Of a stretch of DNA of 14,241 nt, positions 1 through 5,725 are shown piece after piece. Position 1 is the stretch's first letter. Each line of letters opens with the position of its first letter. The notes beneath the pieces were generated by a model. It saw only the letters and a list, made by a program, of their open reading frames with translations. It did no database searches and had not been told where the DNA came from. The stretch covers positions 1 through 14,241 of the forward strand of contig JAFATP010000004.1 in NCBI GenBank assembly GCA_019243895.1, given 5' to 3'. A program made the translations under genes and the position numbers. Source of the stretch: Alphaproteobacteria bacterium (GTDB lineage Bacteria > Pseudomonadota > Alphaproteobacteria > Rickettsiales > SXRF01).

Positions 1-1389
1 CCGATCTCCCCCATAATTATTAAATACACTTTCGGCCGCGGGATCCAGGTTGGCGGTGTAAATGGTCTCCAACTTGGCTTTCAGATTATTCTGATCAATG
101 GCAGGAGCTGCGGGAGCGGGCGGTGGGGGCTGAGGCGGCGGCGGTTCGTTGGAAGGCGCTGGCGGCGCGTACGCGGCCAGCTTGTCATACTCTTTTAGAT
201 CAATCCCCGCCGCTTTGGCCGCATCGGTGATGCATTTGATTTTGGCGTCGAAGGCTTTACGCTCATCGGAGTCGGCGCCACCCAAACTATCCATATACGC
301 TTTATCCTTAAGAATCGAATTGACGTTCTTCAATAACTCGCCGAAGCCTTCTTTATCCTTATCCGGTGACGGTTCCATATTTCCAGAGGCCCTCTGGGCT
401 GCAACCGAGACGATGTACTCACTCAAAAAATTCACCTTTTTCCGCATATTCTCCGTCAAGGCTATACCGGCTTTCTCCGCCGCCGCACTGACGCCCATAA
501 AAACCGCAGCGTACGTTTTTCCTCGATCTCTTCCATTGGTATCCATAGTTTCCTCTGTTACCAGGGTATGGATATACTCGTCTGCGTTCAGAAGTGCACT
601 AAGAGCATCCAATTGGCTTTGAAGCGTAGCTTTTTCCTCATCGCTTAGTTGATGCCCAGGGGTATTGATGCCCTCAATAGTCGTTTTGAGATCCGTGAAG
701 GTTTTATCACCTGCTTGCAATGCTCCCAGCTTCCCATCCAGCGTAACATTTGCCTTCCGTGCCGCGTCTAATAGGTCTGTCTCGACGTTCCGAAAATCCT
801 GTAAGTCCATACCATCTTCCAGCCTTTTCTTCTGGTAATCCTGGTCACCAAGCAAAGTGTTGAGCACGGCTGCCTTCGCCTTAAGATCGTTTATTTGATC
901 CGGCGACGGATCATTCGCCTTGAGAATGGCCCGAGCGGTGGCATCAGCCTCATCAACCGCCTTATCGTTTGCTTGCCATGCTCCCAGCTTCCCCTCCAGC
1001 GTTACATCTGCCTTCCTTGCTGCGGCTAATACATGTTCATAGGCGAACTGAATGTCCCCTTTCCGGTTTAAGCGCGCAGTGTCATGCAGCGATTTCTGGT
1101 AATCCGGGTCGTCAAGCAATGTATTGAGTGCGGCTGCTTTCGCCTTAAGATCGCTTATTTGATCCGGCGACGGCTTATCCGCCTTGAGAATGGCCCAGGC
1201 GGCAGTATCAACGTCGCCAACGGTCTTATCCTTTGCCTGAAGGGCGGCATCTGCCGCTTTCTTCGCCGCATCAGGATCCGGAGGTGCGCCTGGAGCGGCC
1301 TGCTTGTCATCCCCGAAAAGACCGCCCAGGCCGATGGCCGAAAGGAGCTGCTTAAGCCACGTCAGTATGCCTGTAAGAAAATCTTCCAC
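1..1389 (-). CDS. Repeat-containing protein of unknown function (C-terminus beyond left edge)
   Basis: I do not recognise this protein. The minus frame is open from a GTG at 1387-1389 to the window edge, giving 463 residues without a stop. The GTG start is supported by AGGGA (plus 1398-1402) 8 nt upstream, and by a stop in the same frame at 1441-1443 with no ATG between. Residues 1-23 form a short amphipathic or hydrophobic helix rich in Leu, Ile and Gly. Residues 49-398 are four degenerate repeats of about 86-89 residues. Units 1 and 2 share SPDQI, DLKAKAA, LNTLL and DYQK; units 1 to 3 share the xLQA/WQAxDK block, and all four units end in a helix resembling AARKAxVTL. Residues 408-430 are proline-rich (runs of PPPP), then a charged segment continues off the edge. 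There is no classical signal peptide. Base composition looks less GC-rich than the rne-mrcA block. The repeats are probably helical. A secreted, surface or effector-like role is possible but only a guess. Confidence 0.8.
   Translation of the reverse strand, partial: MEDFLTGILTWLKQLLSAIGLGGLFGDDKQAAPGAPPDPDAAKKAADAALQAKDKTVGDVDTAAWAILKADKPSPDQISDLKAKAAALNTLLDDPDYQKSLHDTARLNRKGDIQFAYEHVLAAARKADVTLEGKLGAWQANDKAVDEADATARAILKANDPSPDQINDLKAKAAVLNTLLGDQDYQKKRLEDGMDLQDFRNVETDLLDAARKANVTLDGKLGALQAGDKTFTDLKTTIEGINTPGHQLSDEEKATLQSQLDALSALLNADEYIHTLVTEETMDTNGRDRGKTYAAVFMGVSAAAEKAGIALTENMRKKVNFLSEYIVSVAAQRASGNMEPSPDKDKEGFGELLKNVNSILKDKAYMDSLGGADSDERKAFDAKIKCITDAAKAAGIDLKEYDKLAAYAPPAPSNEPPPPQPPPPAPAAPAIDQNNLKAKLETIYTANLDPAAESVFNNYGGDR
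196..1245 (-). repeat. Four tandem in-frame repeats of about 260 nt
   Basis: Approximate units on the minus strand are 982-1245, 724-981, 457-723 and 196-456, encoding residues 49-136, 137-222, 223-311 and 312-398. Units 1 and 2 remain alike at nucleotide level. For example, the same stretch beginning cgccttaaga occurs at 877 and 1141 (264 nt apart), and tgctcccagc occurs at 721 and 979 (258 nt apart). Units 3 and 4 are recognisable only as protein, through the Leu-rich LNxLL/ALLN core with a following Tyr and the closing AA-K-AGI-L helix. The pattern suggests old duplications with a more recent one at the N-terminal side. Unit boundaries are approximate. Confidence 0.75.
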
Positions 1390-1457
1390 TGCGTTATTCC
1401 CTGCGCTGATGGGGTCACTGCGGCCCGTAATAATATGCTCCTAGAATATCAATAAAA

Positions 1458-1463
1458 ATTATA
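1458..1463 (-). promoter_or_regulatory. Candidate -10 box for the left-edge gene
   Basis: The minus strand reads TATAAT here, a perfect sigma70 -10 hexamer, inside an AT-rich stretch. Transcription would start near 1451, leaving about 60 nt of leader before the GTG at 1389. No good -35 lies at the usual spacing (best TGTAAT at 17 nt), so this is a composition-supported guess. Confidence 0.35.
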
Positions 1464-1523
1464 AATTGTATGAACATTTAATTACATCATGCCTGAACCG
1501 GAATATTCGAGTTTAATAATTTT

Positions 1524-1529
1524 ATTATA
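1524..1529 (-). promoter_or_regulatory. Second candidate -10 box (extended) for the left-edge gene
   Basis: The minus strand carries TGTTATAAT, that is a perfect -10 with the upstream TGn extension, which can compensate for a missing -35. It would give a leader of about 130 nt to the GTG at 1389. It lies in the same AT-rich island as the box at 1458-1463, so one or both may be chance. Confidence 0.35.
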
Positions 1530-1561
1530 ACAACAACTTAAGTAAGTGGCGTACTCACCGG

Positions 1562-1821
1562 CTACCGGGCGTCATCCGCAGTCGTCACCGTAACATTTTT
1601 CGGAGCGAGGCAAACGTGATCGCCATGCTCTTCGGCATTTTCAATTATAGCCGCTTGGGGATTCCACCGGCGTATCGACCGCTGCCATATCCGATATCAA
1701 GCACGCTCTCTCCTTCCCGCACCGTTGCCAGCAATGCGGTCTGGCTGCTTTGCGGCGGGTGATTGCATGCATAGGCGTAACGCCATTTCGGTGGAAGCGA
1801 CGGGTCGATTGCGGTTATAAG
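1562..1821 (-). pseudogene. Relic of a class I SAM-dependent methyltransferase
   Basis: On the minus strand, the frame from 1821 to 1648 reads through a segment ending in VLDIGYGSGRYAGG. This matches the SAM-binding motif I of class I methyltransferases (hydrophobic-D-hydrophobic-G-x-G-x-G), preceded by LLATVREGES, as expected for the helix and loop before that motif. This frame hits TAA at 1645-1647. A second frame, continuing through the same bases, reads NPQAAIIENAEEHGDH and then PKNVTVTTADDAR before a TAG at 1562-1564; it resembles the continuation of such a domain. The two pieces fit one ancestral coding sequence broken by a frameshift near 1650-1670 and lacking both ends. A TAG at 1822-1824 blocks the frame upstream. 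The motif match is good, but the fragment is short, so chance cannot be fully excluded. Confidence 0.5.
1816..1821 (+). promoter_or_regulatory. Weak candidate -10 for the membrane glycosyltransferase-like gene
   Basis: TATAAG precedes the ribosome binding site and start codon at 1848 by a short distance, giving a leader of about 20 nt if used. No convincing -35 is visible 16-18 nt upstream. Confidence 0.2.
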
Positions 1822-1834
1822 CTATCAAGAGAGC

Positions 1835-1840
1835 AGGAGG
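1835..1840 (+). promoter_or_regulatory. Consensus ribosome binding site selecting a TTG start
   Basis: A full AGGAGG lies 7 nt before TTG at 1848 and 13 nt before the in-frame ATG at 1854. The spacing favours TTG initiation, with the ATG codon two positions downstream as the alternative. Confidence 0.6.
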
Positions 1841-1847
1841 AAAATAA

Positions 1848-3272
1848 TTGTTTATGCCCAACGGAAGCTCGGCAAGGTTTGATCGAAAAACGGTCATTCT
1901 CCTGGCTTGCGCCCTTGCATGCATCGCGGTTCTTTACGCCGATTACGCCGGGCGCGGAGACCGGGAGAACGGCTCGCGCTTCTATGCCATGCTGGGCAAT
2001 GCTTTCCTGGCGGGCCACACGTATCTGAAAATGCAGCCGCATCCGGCGCTGGCCATGCTTGAGGATCCGTACGCGCCCGCGCAAAACCAGCGTTACCGGC
2101 TGCATGATGCCAGTCTGTTCGAGGGAAAATATTATCTTTATTTCGGCCCGGTGCCGGCCCTGGTGCTTTTCGTGCCGGTCAAGCTGCTTACGGGTTACGG
2201 GCTCAGCGACGGCGACCTGACATTCATCCTGGCGCTGACCGGCACCTTCTGCCTCTCCCTGCTCATTTGCCTGATGGCGGCGCGCGAGGAGAGCATCGAT
2301 CGCTGGGGATTGCTGTTCGTCATTCTCTCGGTGGGGGTCGGTACCTGGATTCCTTTTATGCTGCGCCGCCCGTCATTTTATGAAGCGGCCATCGCCGGAG
2401 CCTATTGCTTTTCCGCGATGGGAGCGCTTTTTCTGTGGGTGAGTCTGCACCGCCGTACCCACCGATCCTATTGGCCTGGGCTTGCCAGCCTGTGCTTCGG
2501 CCTGGCGGTCGGATGCCGTCTTTCTCACGTGTTCAATATCATCCTACCGGCGGCGGCGTATCTTTTCATGCTGCGTTACCGCAAATTGCGGCATGGTAAA
2601 TGGGCATGCGCTTTCTGGATATTCGGCCCTTGGCTTGCCTGCCTGGCCGCGCTTGGCGCCTATAATTATGCGCGGTTTCACTCCCCTTTCGTCACCGGCT
2701 GGCACTATCAGCTGACCATCTTCAATGTGCACAGCTCCGGTTTCCATTCGTTTAAACCGTGGCTGGCGCCTTATCATGCCTATTTTTACCTGCTGAAACC
2801 GCTGCCGTGGAAAGATCACCTGGTATTTCCTTTTTTCGCTCCCAGCCGGTTTTGGGGGACGCAAATGACGGTGCCATGGGAAAGCGCTTCGCATACGGTG
2901 GGTTATCAGGAGCCGGTTTACGGATTGCTCACCAACAGCCCTTTCGCCCTTTTTTATCTTTTTTATCTTTGCGACGGGCGGTCCCGCCAAAGCTGGCTCC
3001 CGCTGACGCGAACGTTTACCGCCGCCTTGGCGCTCTATAGCGGCGTGATGTTTCTGCTGCTGGTGGTCTTCAATTTTTCCACGGCGCGCTATGCCGTGGA
3101 TTTCGCCCCCTGGATGATGGCCCTCGGCGGCATTTACTACCTCCATTGCCTGGATACCGCGAGCATCCCTCAACATTACCGCCTGCTGCGCCTGATGGGG
3201 GGGCTGTGCGCAGCGTATGGCGTCTTTACCGGCGTCATGGCGGGGTATTGCGGTTATTATGCCTGTCCGTAG
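1848..3272 (+). CDS. Polytopic membrane protein, probable GT-C-type glycosyltransferase
   Basis: The 474-residue protein has about 11-12 hydrophobic segments, beginning at residues 15-32 and continuing through roughly 100-116, 123-144, 152-171, 176-200, 209-243 and 251-272, with more in the C-terminal half. A long polar loop follows the first segment (about 33-97). It contains acidic residues, the sequence DPYAPAQN and RLHDAS, and leads into KYYLYFGPVPAL at the second segment. This layout (one helix, a large extracytoplasmic loop with acidic residues, then many helices and a late RYAVDFAPWM segment) resembles GT-C glycosyltransferases that use polyprenyl-phosphate sugars, and related uncharacterised membrane proteins. 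The donor and acceptor cannot be told from the sequence. The start is TTG at 1848, set by AGGAGG; ATG at 1854 would shorten it by two residues. It stands alone between a gene relic and a 131-nt gap. A generic membrane protein is the alternative. Confidence 0.7.
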   Translation: MFMPNGSSARFDRKTVILLACALACIAVLYADYAGRGDRENGSRFYAMLGNAFLAGHTYLKMQPHPALAMLEDPYAPAQNQRYRLHDASLFEGKYYLYFGPVPALVLFVPVKLLTGYGLSDGDLTFILALTGTFCLSLLICLMAAREESIDRWGLLFVILSVGVGTWIPFMLRRPSFYEAAIAGAYCFSAMGALFLWVSLHRRTHRSYWPGLASLCFGLAVGCRLSHVFNIILPAAAYLFMLRYRKLRHGKWACAFWIFGPWLACLAALGAYNYARFHSPFVTGWHYQLTIFNVHSSGFHSFKPWLAPYHAYFYLLKPLPWKDHLVFPFFAPSRFWGTQMTVPWESASHTVGYQEPVYGLLTNSPFALFYLFYLCDGRSRQSWLPLTRTFTAALALYSGVMFLLLVVFNFSTARYAVDFAPWMMALGGIYYLHCLDTASIPQHYRLLRLMGGLCAAYGVFTGVMAGYCGYYACP

Positions 3273-3390
3273 CCGAAATGGCTCTTACCGCCGCTCCACC
3301 GCCGCTGAATCAGGCGTCATAAAACCTTCATTTTTCTTGGACGCCGCGAAACGGTATGATGCTATATCCACATCTCCGTCAAGGAAGCAT

Positions 3391-3395
3391 AAGGA
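3391..3395 (+). promoter_or_regulatory. Ribosome binding site selecting the start at 3404
   Basis: AAGGA lies 8 nt before ATG at 3404. The in-frame upstream ATGs at 3356 and 3359 lack a comparable site. TATGAT at 3355-3360 could be a -10 box whose transcript would begin between these ATGs and the ATG at 3404, which also favours 3404. Confidence 0.5.
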
Positions 3396-3403
3396 AACCG
3401 GGA

Positions 3404-3928
3404 ATGCCGCGAGTGGAAAAACAAGTGGATTACAGCGACTTAACTCCTTCAGAGGCGCATCAATTACTGAGCGATACGCAAACCCGGCTGGCGCATTTGA
3501 CCCATCAGGCGCCGTGGAAAACTGCCTTTTCCGGCGTCGCCGGCGGGGTGGCGGGCGTGGCGGGGACGGGCGCTGCTTTTTATGTTGCCGCGGTGAGCGT
3601 GGCTCGCCGCGAATTAAAACAGATGACCAAACAATCCGGCATACCCATGGAGGTGCTGCTGCGCGATCCGGCGGTGCAAAACGAACTGGGCAATCGCATC
3701 ATCAGAAGCTTCGGCTCGGGCAATATCCGCACCGCCATGGGCGTGGCGGCGTTAATGCCTTTCGCCGGTGCGGCGCTTGGCGCAACGCTCGCTTCTCAGG
3801 CGACGCTGAAATCCACCCATGCCCTGCGCGATGAAATCGACCGGCTGAAAAGCGAATTTCCCGCGGAACAAACATGGGCCGAAAAATCCGTTCCCGATGA
3901 ATCTCCTCCGGCGCGCGCAATAGGATAG
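3404..3928 (+). CDS. Small protein with two Gly/Ala-rich membrane segments, partner of an M48 protease
   Basis: I recognise no family for this 174-residue protein. Residues 1-38 are polar and probably helical. Residues 40-67 form a hydrophobic segment dominated by Gly, Ala and Val (SGVAGGVAGVAGTGAAF), followed by a basic patch (ARRELKQ). After a polar loop of about 43 residues comes a second segment at about 110-133 (MGVAALMPFAGAALGATLA). The tail is charged (LRDEIDRLKSEF), then acidic and proline-containing. The closely spaced small residues suggest tightly packed helices. I chose ATG 3404 because of its ribosome binding site; starting at 3356 would add 16 residues. The stop is 4 nt before the ATG of an HtpX-like protease, so the two are very likely cotranscribed and perhaps translationally coupled. 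This suggests it is a membrane partner, adaptor, regulator or substrate of that protease. The function is inferred from context only. Confidence 0.75.
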   Translation: MPRVEKQVDYSDLTPSEAHQLLSDTQTRLAHLTHQAPWKTAFSGVAGGVAGVAGTGAAFYVAAVSVARRELKQMTKQSGIPMEVLLRDPAVQNELGNRIIRSFGSGNIRTAMGVAALMPFAGAALGATLASQATLKSTHALRDEIDRLKSEFPAEQTWAEKSVPDESPPARAIG

Positions 3929-3932
3929 GCTT

Positions 3933-4901
3933 ATGGCGGCGCCAAAAGATACACTGGACGAGATCCAAGCGTTTCTCCGGCGCCCGCTGAAGGAAATCCA
4001 GAAATATATCATCACCGCCGATACGCATCCCGTTTTTATGCGGCACGTTGAGGGCATCGCCGGACAGGTAGGCATTGAGTGCCCGCGCATAGTGGTGGTG
4101 CCGACACCGCTGGTAAATGCCGCGGGAGGGCCCGGCACGGGTACTATTTTTCTCACCGAGGGTTTTTTGAACATGCTGGGACAGAAAACCCTGGAAACCG
4201 CGCCCGACAAAAAACTCGAGATGGTGCTGGCCCATGAGATGAGCCATATCAAGGACGGGGCCGGTAAAATGCTGGCGGGCATGTACCTGCCTTGGATGGC
4301 GCTTCCGGTGGCAGGTGCCGCCGCTGTTTATCTGTATGATAAAATGCATCGCCATCACGATGCGGGCGAGGTCTGCCAGATCAAGCTCAAACGCGCGCTT
4401 GAGCAGACCACGCAGGAAGAATTGGACGGGCTGCGCGACCAATATGAAGCGGGGAAGGACGCGGCCTGCGAAAAACATTGGAAAGATTGCGAGCAGGCGC
4501 TGGCTTGGCAGCACCAATTATGGACCGGCGGAAAATATCTGGCGGGCGCCGCGCTCGGGTTGGGAGGGGGCTTAATGCTAAGCCGCCACCTGGCCCGCAG
4601 CGCGGAGTTCCGCGCCGACCGCATGGCCATTAAAATCGGGCGCGACGCCGAGGCGTATATCGAGTTTCTGGAAGATGCAACACGCCAATTATCGGAGTTA
4701 TGGCATGAAACCAACCGCCGCGCTCCCGGCGGCAGTTTTTCTCAGCGCGTTCAGGATTTCGTGGAGACGGAGCTCAAGCTGATCAAAAACGATACCATGC
4801 ACGCCCATCCCCATCCCAGCGAGCGGGCAGTCCACGCGCGCGCCTATCTCAACCGTCTGCTGCAGGCGGAACAAGCCATTCATCCGGCCGCCATTCTTTA
4901 G
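3933..4901 (+). CDS. HtpX-like M48 family zinc metalloprotease
   Basis: This 322-residue protein has the M48 layout. A strand and loop PRIVVVPTPLVNAAGG (51-66) leads to the zinc motif HEMSH at 101-105 (His101 and His105 bind zinc, Glu102 is catalytic). The third ligand is Glu225 in AEFRAD. Near the end, HPHPSERAVHARA (292-304) matches the conserved HP-x-R block of the family. Two hydrophobic segments lie between the zinc ligands, at about 114-135 and 200-216, as in HtpX, the inner-membrane quality-control protease. Unlike HtpX, there are no N-terminal membrane helices: residues 1-50 are polar. Residues 140-195 form a charged, probably coiled helical segment with two Cys. The catalytic face is probably cytoplasmic, by analogy with HtpX. 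It starts 4 nt after the stop of the upstream two-helix protein. Its stop codon overlaps the stop of the convergent dsbA-like gene by 3 bases. Confidence 0.88.
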   Translation: MAAPKDTLDEIQAFLRRPLKEIQKYIITADTHPVFMRHVEGIAGQVGIECPRIVVVPTPLVNAAGGPGTGTIFLTEGFLNMLGQKTLETAPDKKLEMVLAHEMSHIKDGAGKMLAGMYLPWMALPVAGAAAVYLYDKMHRHHDAGEVCQIKLKRALEQTTQEELDGLRDQYEAGKDAACEKHWKDCEQALAWQHQLWTGGKYLAGAALGLGGGLMLSRHLARSAEFRADRMAIKIGRDAEAYIEFLEDATRQLSELWHETNRRAPGGSFSQRVQDFVETELKLIKNDTMHAHPHPSERAVHARAYLNRLLQAEQAIHPAAIL

Positions 4902-5659
4902 CCCGCTTTCTTCTGGCGCGCGTCTTCCACCTGCTTCTTCAGGTTTTCATAGCTGGTGGCCCCGCCTATCAGCTGATCGCCGACAATAAACGCCGGTGTG
5001 CCGTGCACGTTAATGGCGCTCGCTAATTCCTGGTTTTTCTGAAGGACGTCATTCAGCTCCGGGCGCGCCATTTCTTTTTTGAACGCGTCCTCGTCAATGC
5101 CGATTTTCTTGGCCTCTTCCACCAGCATCGCCTCATCGAAACCGCCTTTATGATCCATCAGCGCGGTGTGGTATGCGAAGTATTTTTCCGGCTTCAGCCG
5201 CCACACCGCCAGCGACGCCCTGGCCGCCAATGACGAATCGGGAGCGAGAATGGGATATTCCTTGAACACCACGCGCAGCTTCTTATCTTCCGTGATCAGC
5301 TTGCTCACCGCCGGCACCATCTTCTTGCAATAGCCGCAATGATAATCGAAAAACTCCACGATCGTCACGTCGCCCTTGGGGTTGCCCGCTACCGGCGCGG
5401 TTGCGTCATGAAAAATATCCTTCTTGCGCTCCACCAGGGTTTTTTGCGCCTGGACGGCCGCTTCGGCTTTTTGCTTGTCTTGATAATGCTGCAATGCCTG
5501 CATCAGCACTTCGGGATGGTTCTGAATGTATTCTTTGACAATGCCTTCCACGTCGCCCCGGCTTAGCGGCGGCGGTGGCGACGCATATGCAGAAAAGGAG
5601 AGCCCAAGAAAAGAAACGGTCAGAAACGATGCAAGACCGGCGCGGCGCGGTGTGAACAT
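4898..5659 (-). CDS. Periplasmic DsbA/ScsC-like thiol-disulfide oxidoreductase
   Basis: This 253-residue protein has a signal peptide at about 1-27 (basic start, hydrophobic FLTVSFLGLSF, cleavage probably after AYA or AYAS). Residues 33-90 are helical and charged, with VKEYIQNHPEVL, resembling the N-terminal oligomerisation segment of ScsC-type and Com1-like members. The thioredoxin-like domain begins around 96, with the redox motif Cys108-Gly-Tyr-Cys111 in FFDYHCGYC and the cis-proline Thr221-Pro222 in HGTPAF. It presumably forms or rearranges disulfides in exported proteins. Whether it oxidises or isomerises cannot be decided from sequence. I chose ATG 5659 over the upstream TTG at 5674 because GGGGGA sits 7 nt before it. 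It follows the BepA-like protease gene by 66 nt, possibly with its own promoter. Its stop overlaps that of the convergent M48 gene. Confidence 0.9.
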   Translation of the reverse strand: MFTPRRAGLASFLTVSFLGLSFSAYASPPPPLSRGDVEGIVKEYIQNHPEVLMQALQHYQDKQKAEAAVQAQKTLVERKKDIFHDATAPVAGNPKGDVTIVEFFDYHCGYCKKMVPAVSKLITEDKKLRVVFKEYPILAPDSSLAARASLAVWRLKPEKYFAYHTALMDHKGGFDEAMLVEEAKKIGIDEDAFKKEMARPELNDVLQKNQELASAINVHGTPAFIVGDQLIGGATSYENLKKQVEDARQKKAG

Positions 5660-5666
5660 TAGCAAA

Positions 5667-5672
5667 TCCCCC
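5667..5672 (-). promoter_or_regulatory. Ribosome binding site selecting the dsbA-like start
   Basis: The minus strand reads GGGGGA, 7 nt before the ATG at 5657-5659. This makes that ATG a better start than the TTG at 5672-5674, which overlaps the site itself. Confidence 0.55.
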
Positions 5673-5690
5673 AAAATACGTGTGCCCTCA

Positions 5691-5718
5691 TCTATAGCCG
5701 CCGCGGATGCATTGTACA
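5691..5718 (-). promoter_or_regulatory. Candidate promoter for the dsbA-like gene
   Basis: In the 66-nt gap after the BepA-like gene, the minus strand has TGTACA (plus 5713-5718) and TATAGA (plus 5691-5696) separated by 16 nt. Each matches the sigma70 consensus at four of six positions. It could give the dsbA-like gene expression independent of rne readthrough. The match is modest. Confidence 0.3.
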
Positions 5719-5725
5719 GATTTTT

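Larger units (their letters stand above)
1390..1847. other. Intergenic region: AT-rich island plus gene relic
   Basis: This stretch of about 460 bases separates divergent genes. Its left part (about 1440-1545) is strikingly AT-rich compared with the rest of the window and carries two TATAAT boxes facing the left-edge gene. Its right part (about 1562-1821) has coding-like composition and holds the methyltransferase relic described separately. No intact gene or structured RNA was seen. Confidence 0.6.

Noticed and set aside
149..622. Plus-strand open frame of 157 codons near the left edge
   Set aside because: It lies antisense to the repeat protein, whose frame is open for 463 codons and shows internal repeats. 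The plus frame has no family features.
1084..1455. Plus-strand open frame of 123 codons
   Set aside because: It is antisense to repeat units of the left-edge gene, and its Cys/Arg-rich translation is typical of a shadow frame.
3355..3360. TATGAT as a promoter for the 3404-4901 pair
   Set aside because: It is a fair -10 match, but the TTGGAC upstream is only 12 nt away and no other -35 fits, so it is not listed as a separate feature.
3217..3834. Plus-strand open frame of 205 codons overlapping two genes
   Set aside because: It overlaps the end of the GT-C-like gene and most of the two-helix protein in another frame. Its translation is Arg/Gly-rich low complexity without a ribosome site.
3702..4517. 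Minus-strand open frame of 271 codons
   Set aside because: It is antisense to the M48 gene, whose HEMSH, AEFRAD and HPHP motifs fix the real frame.
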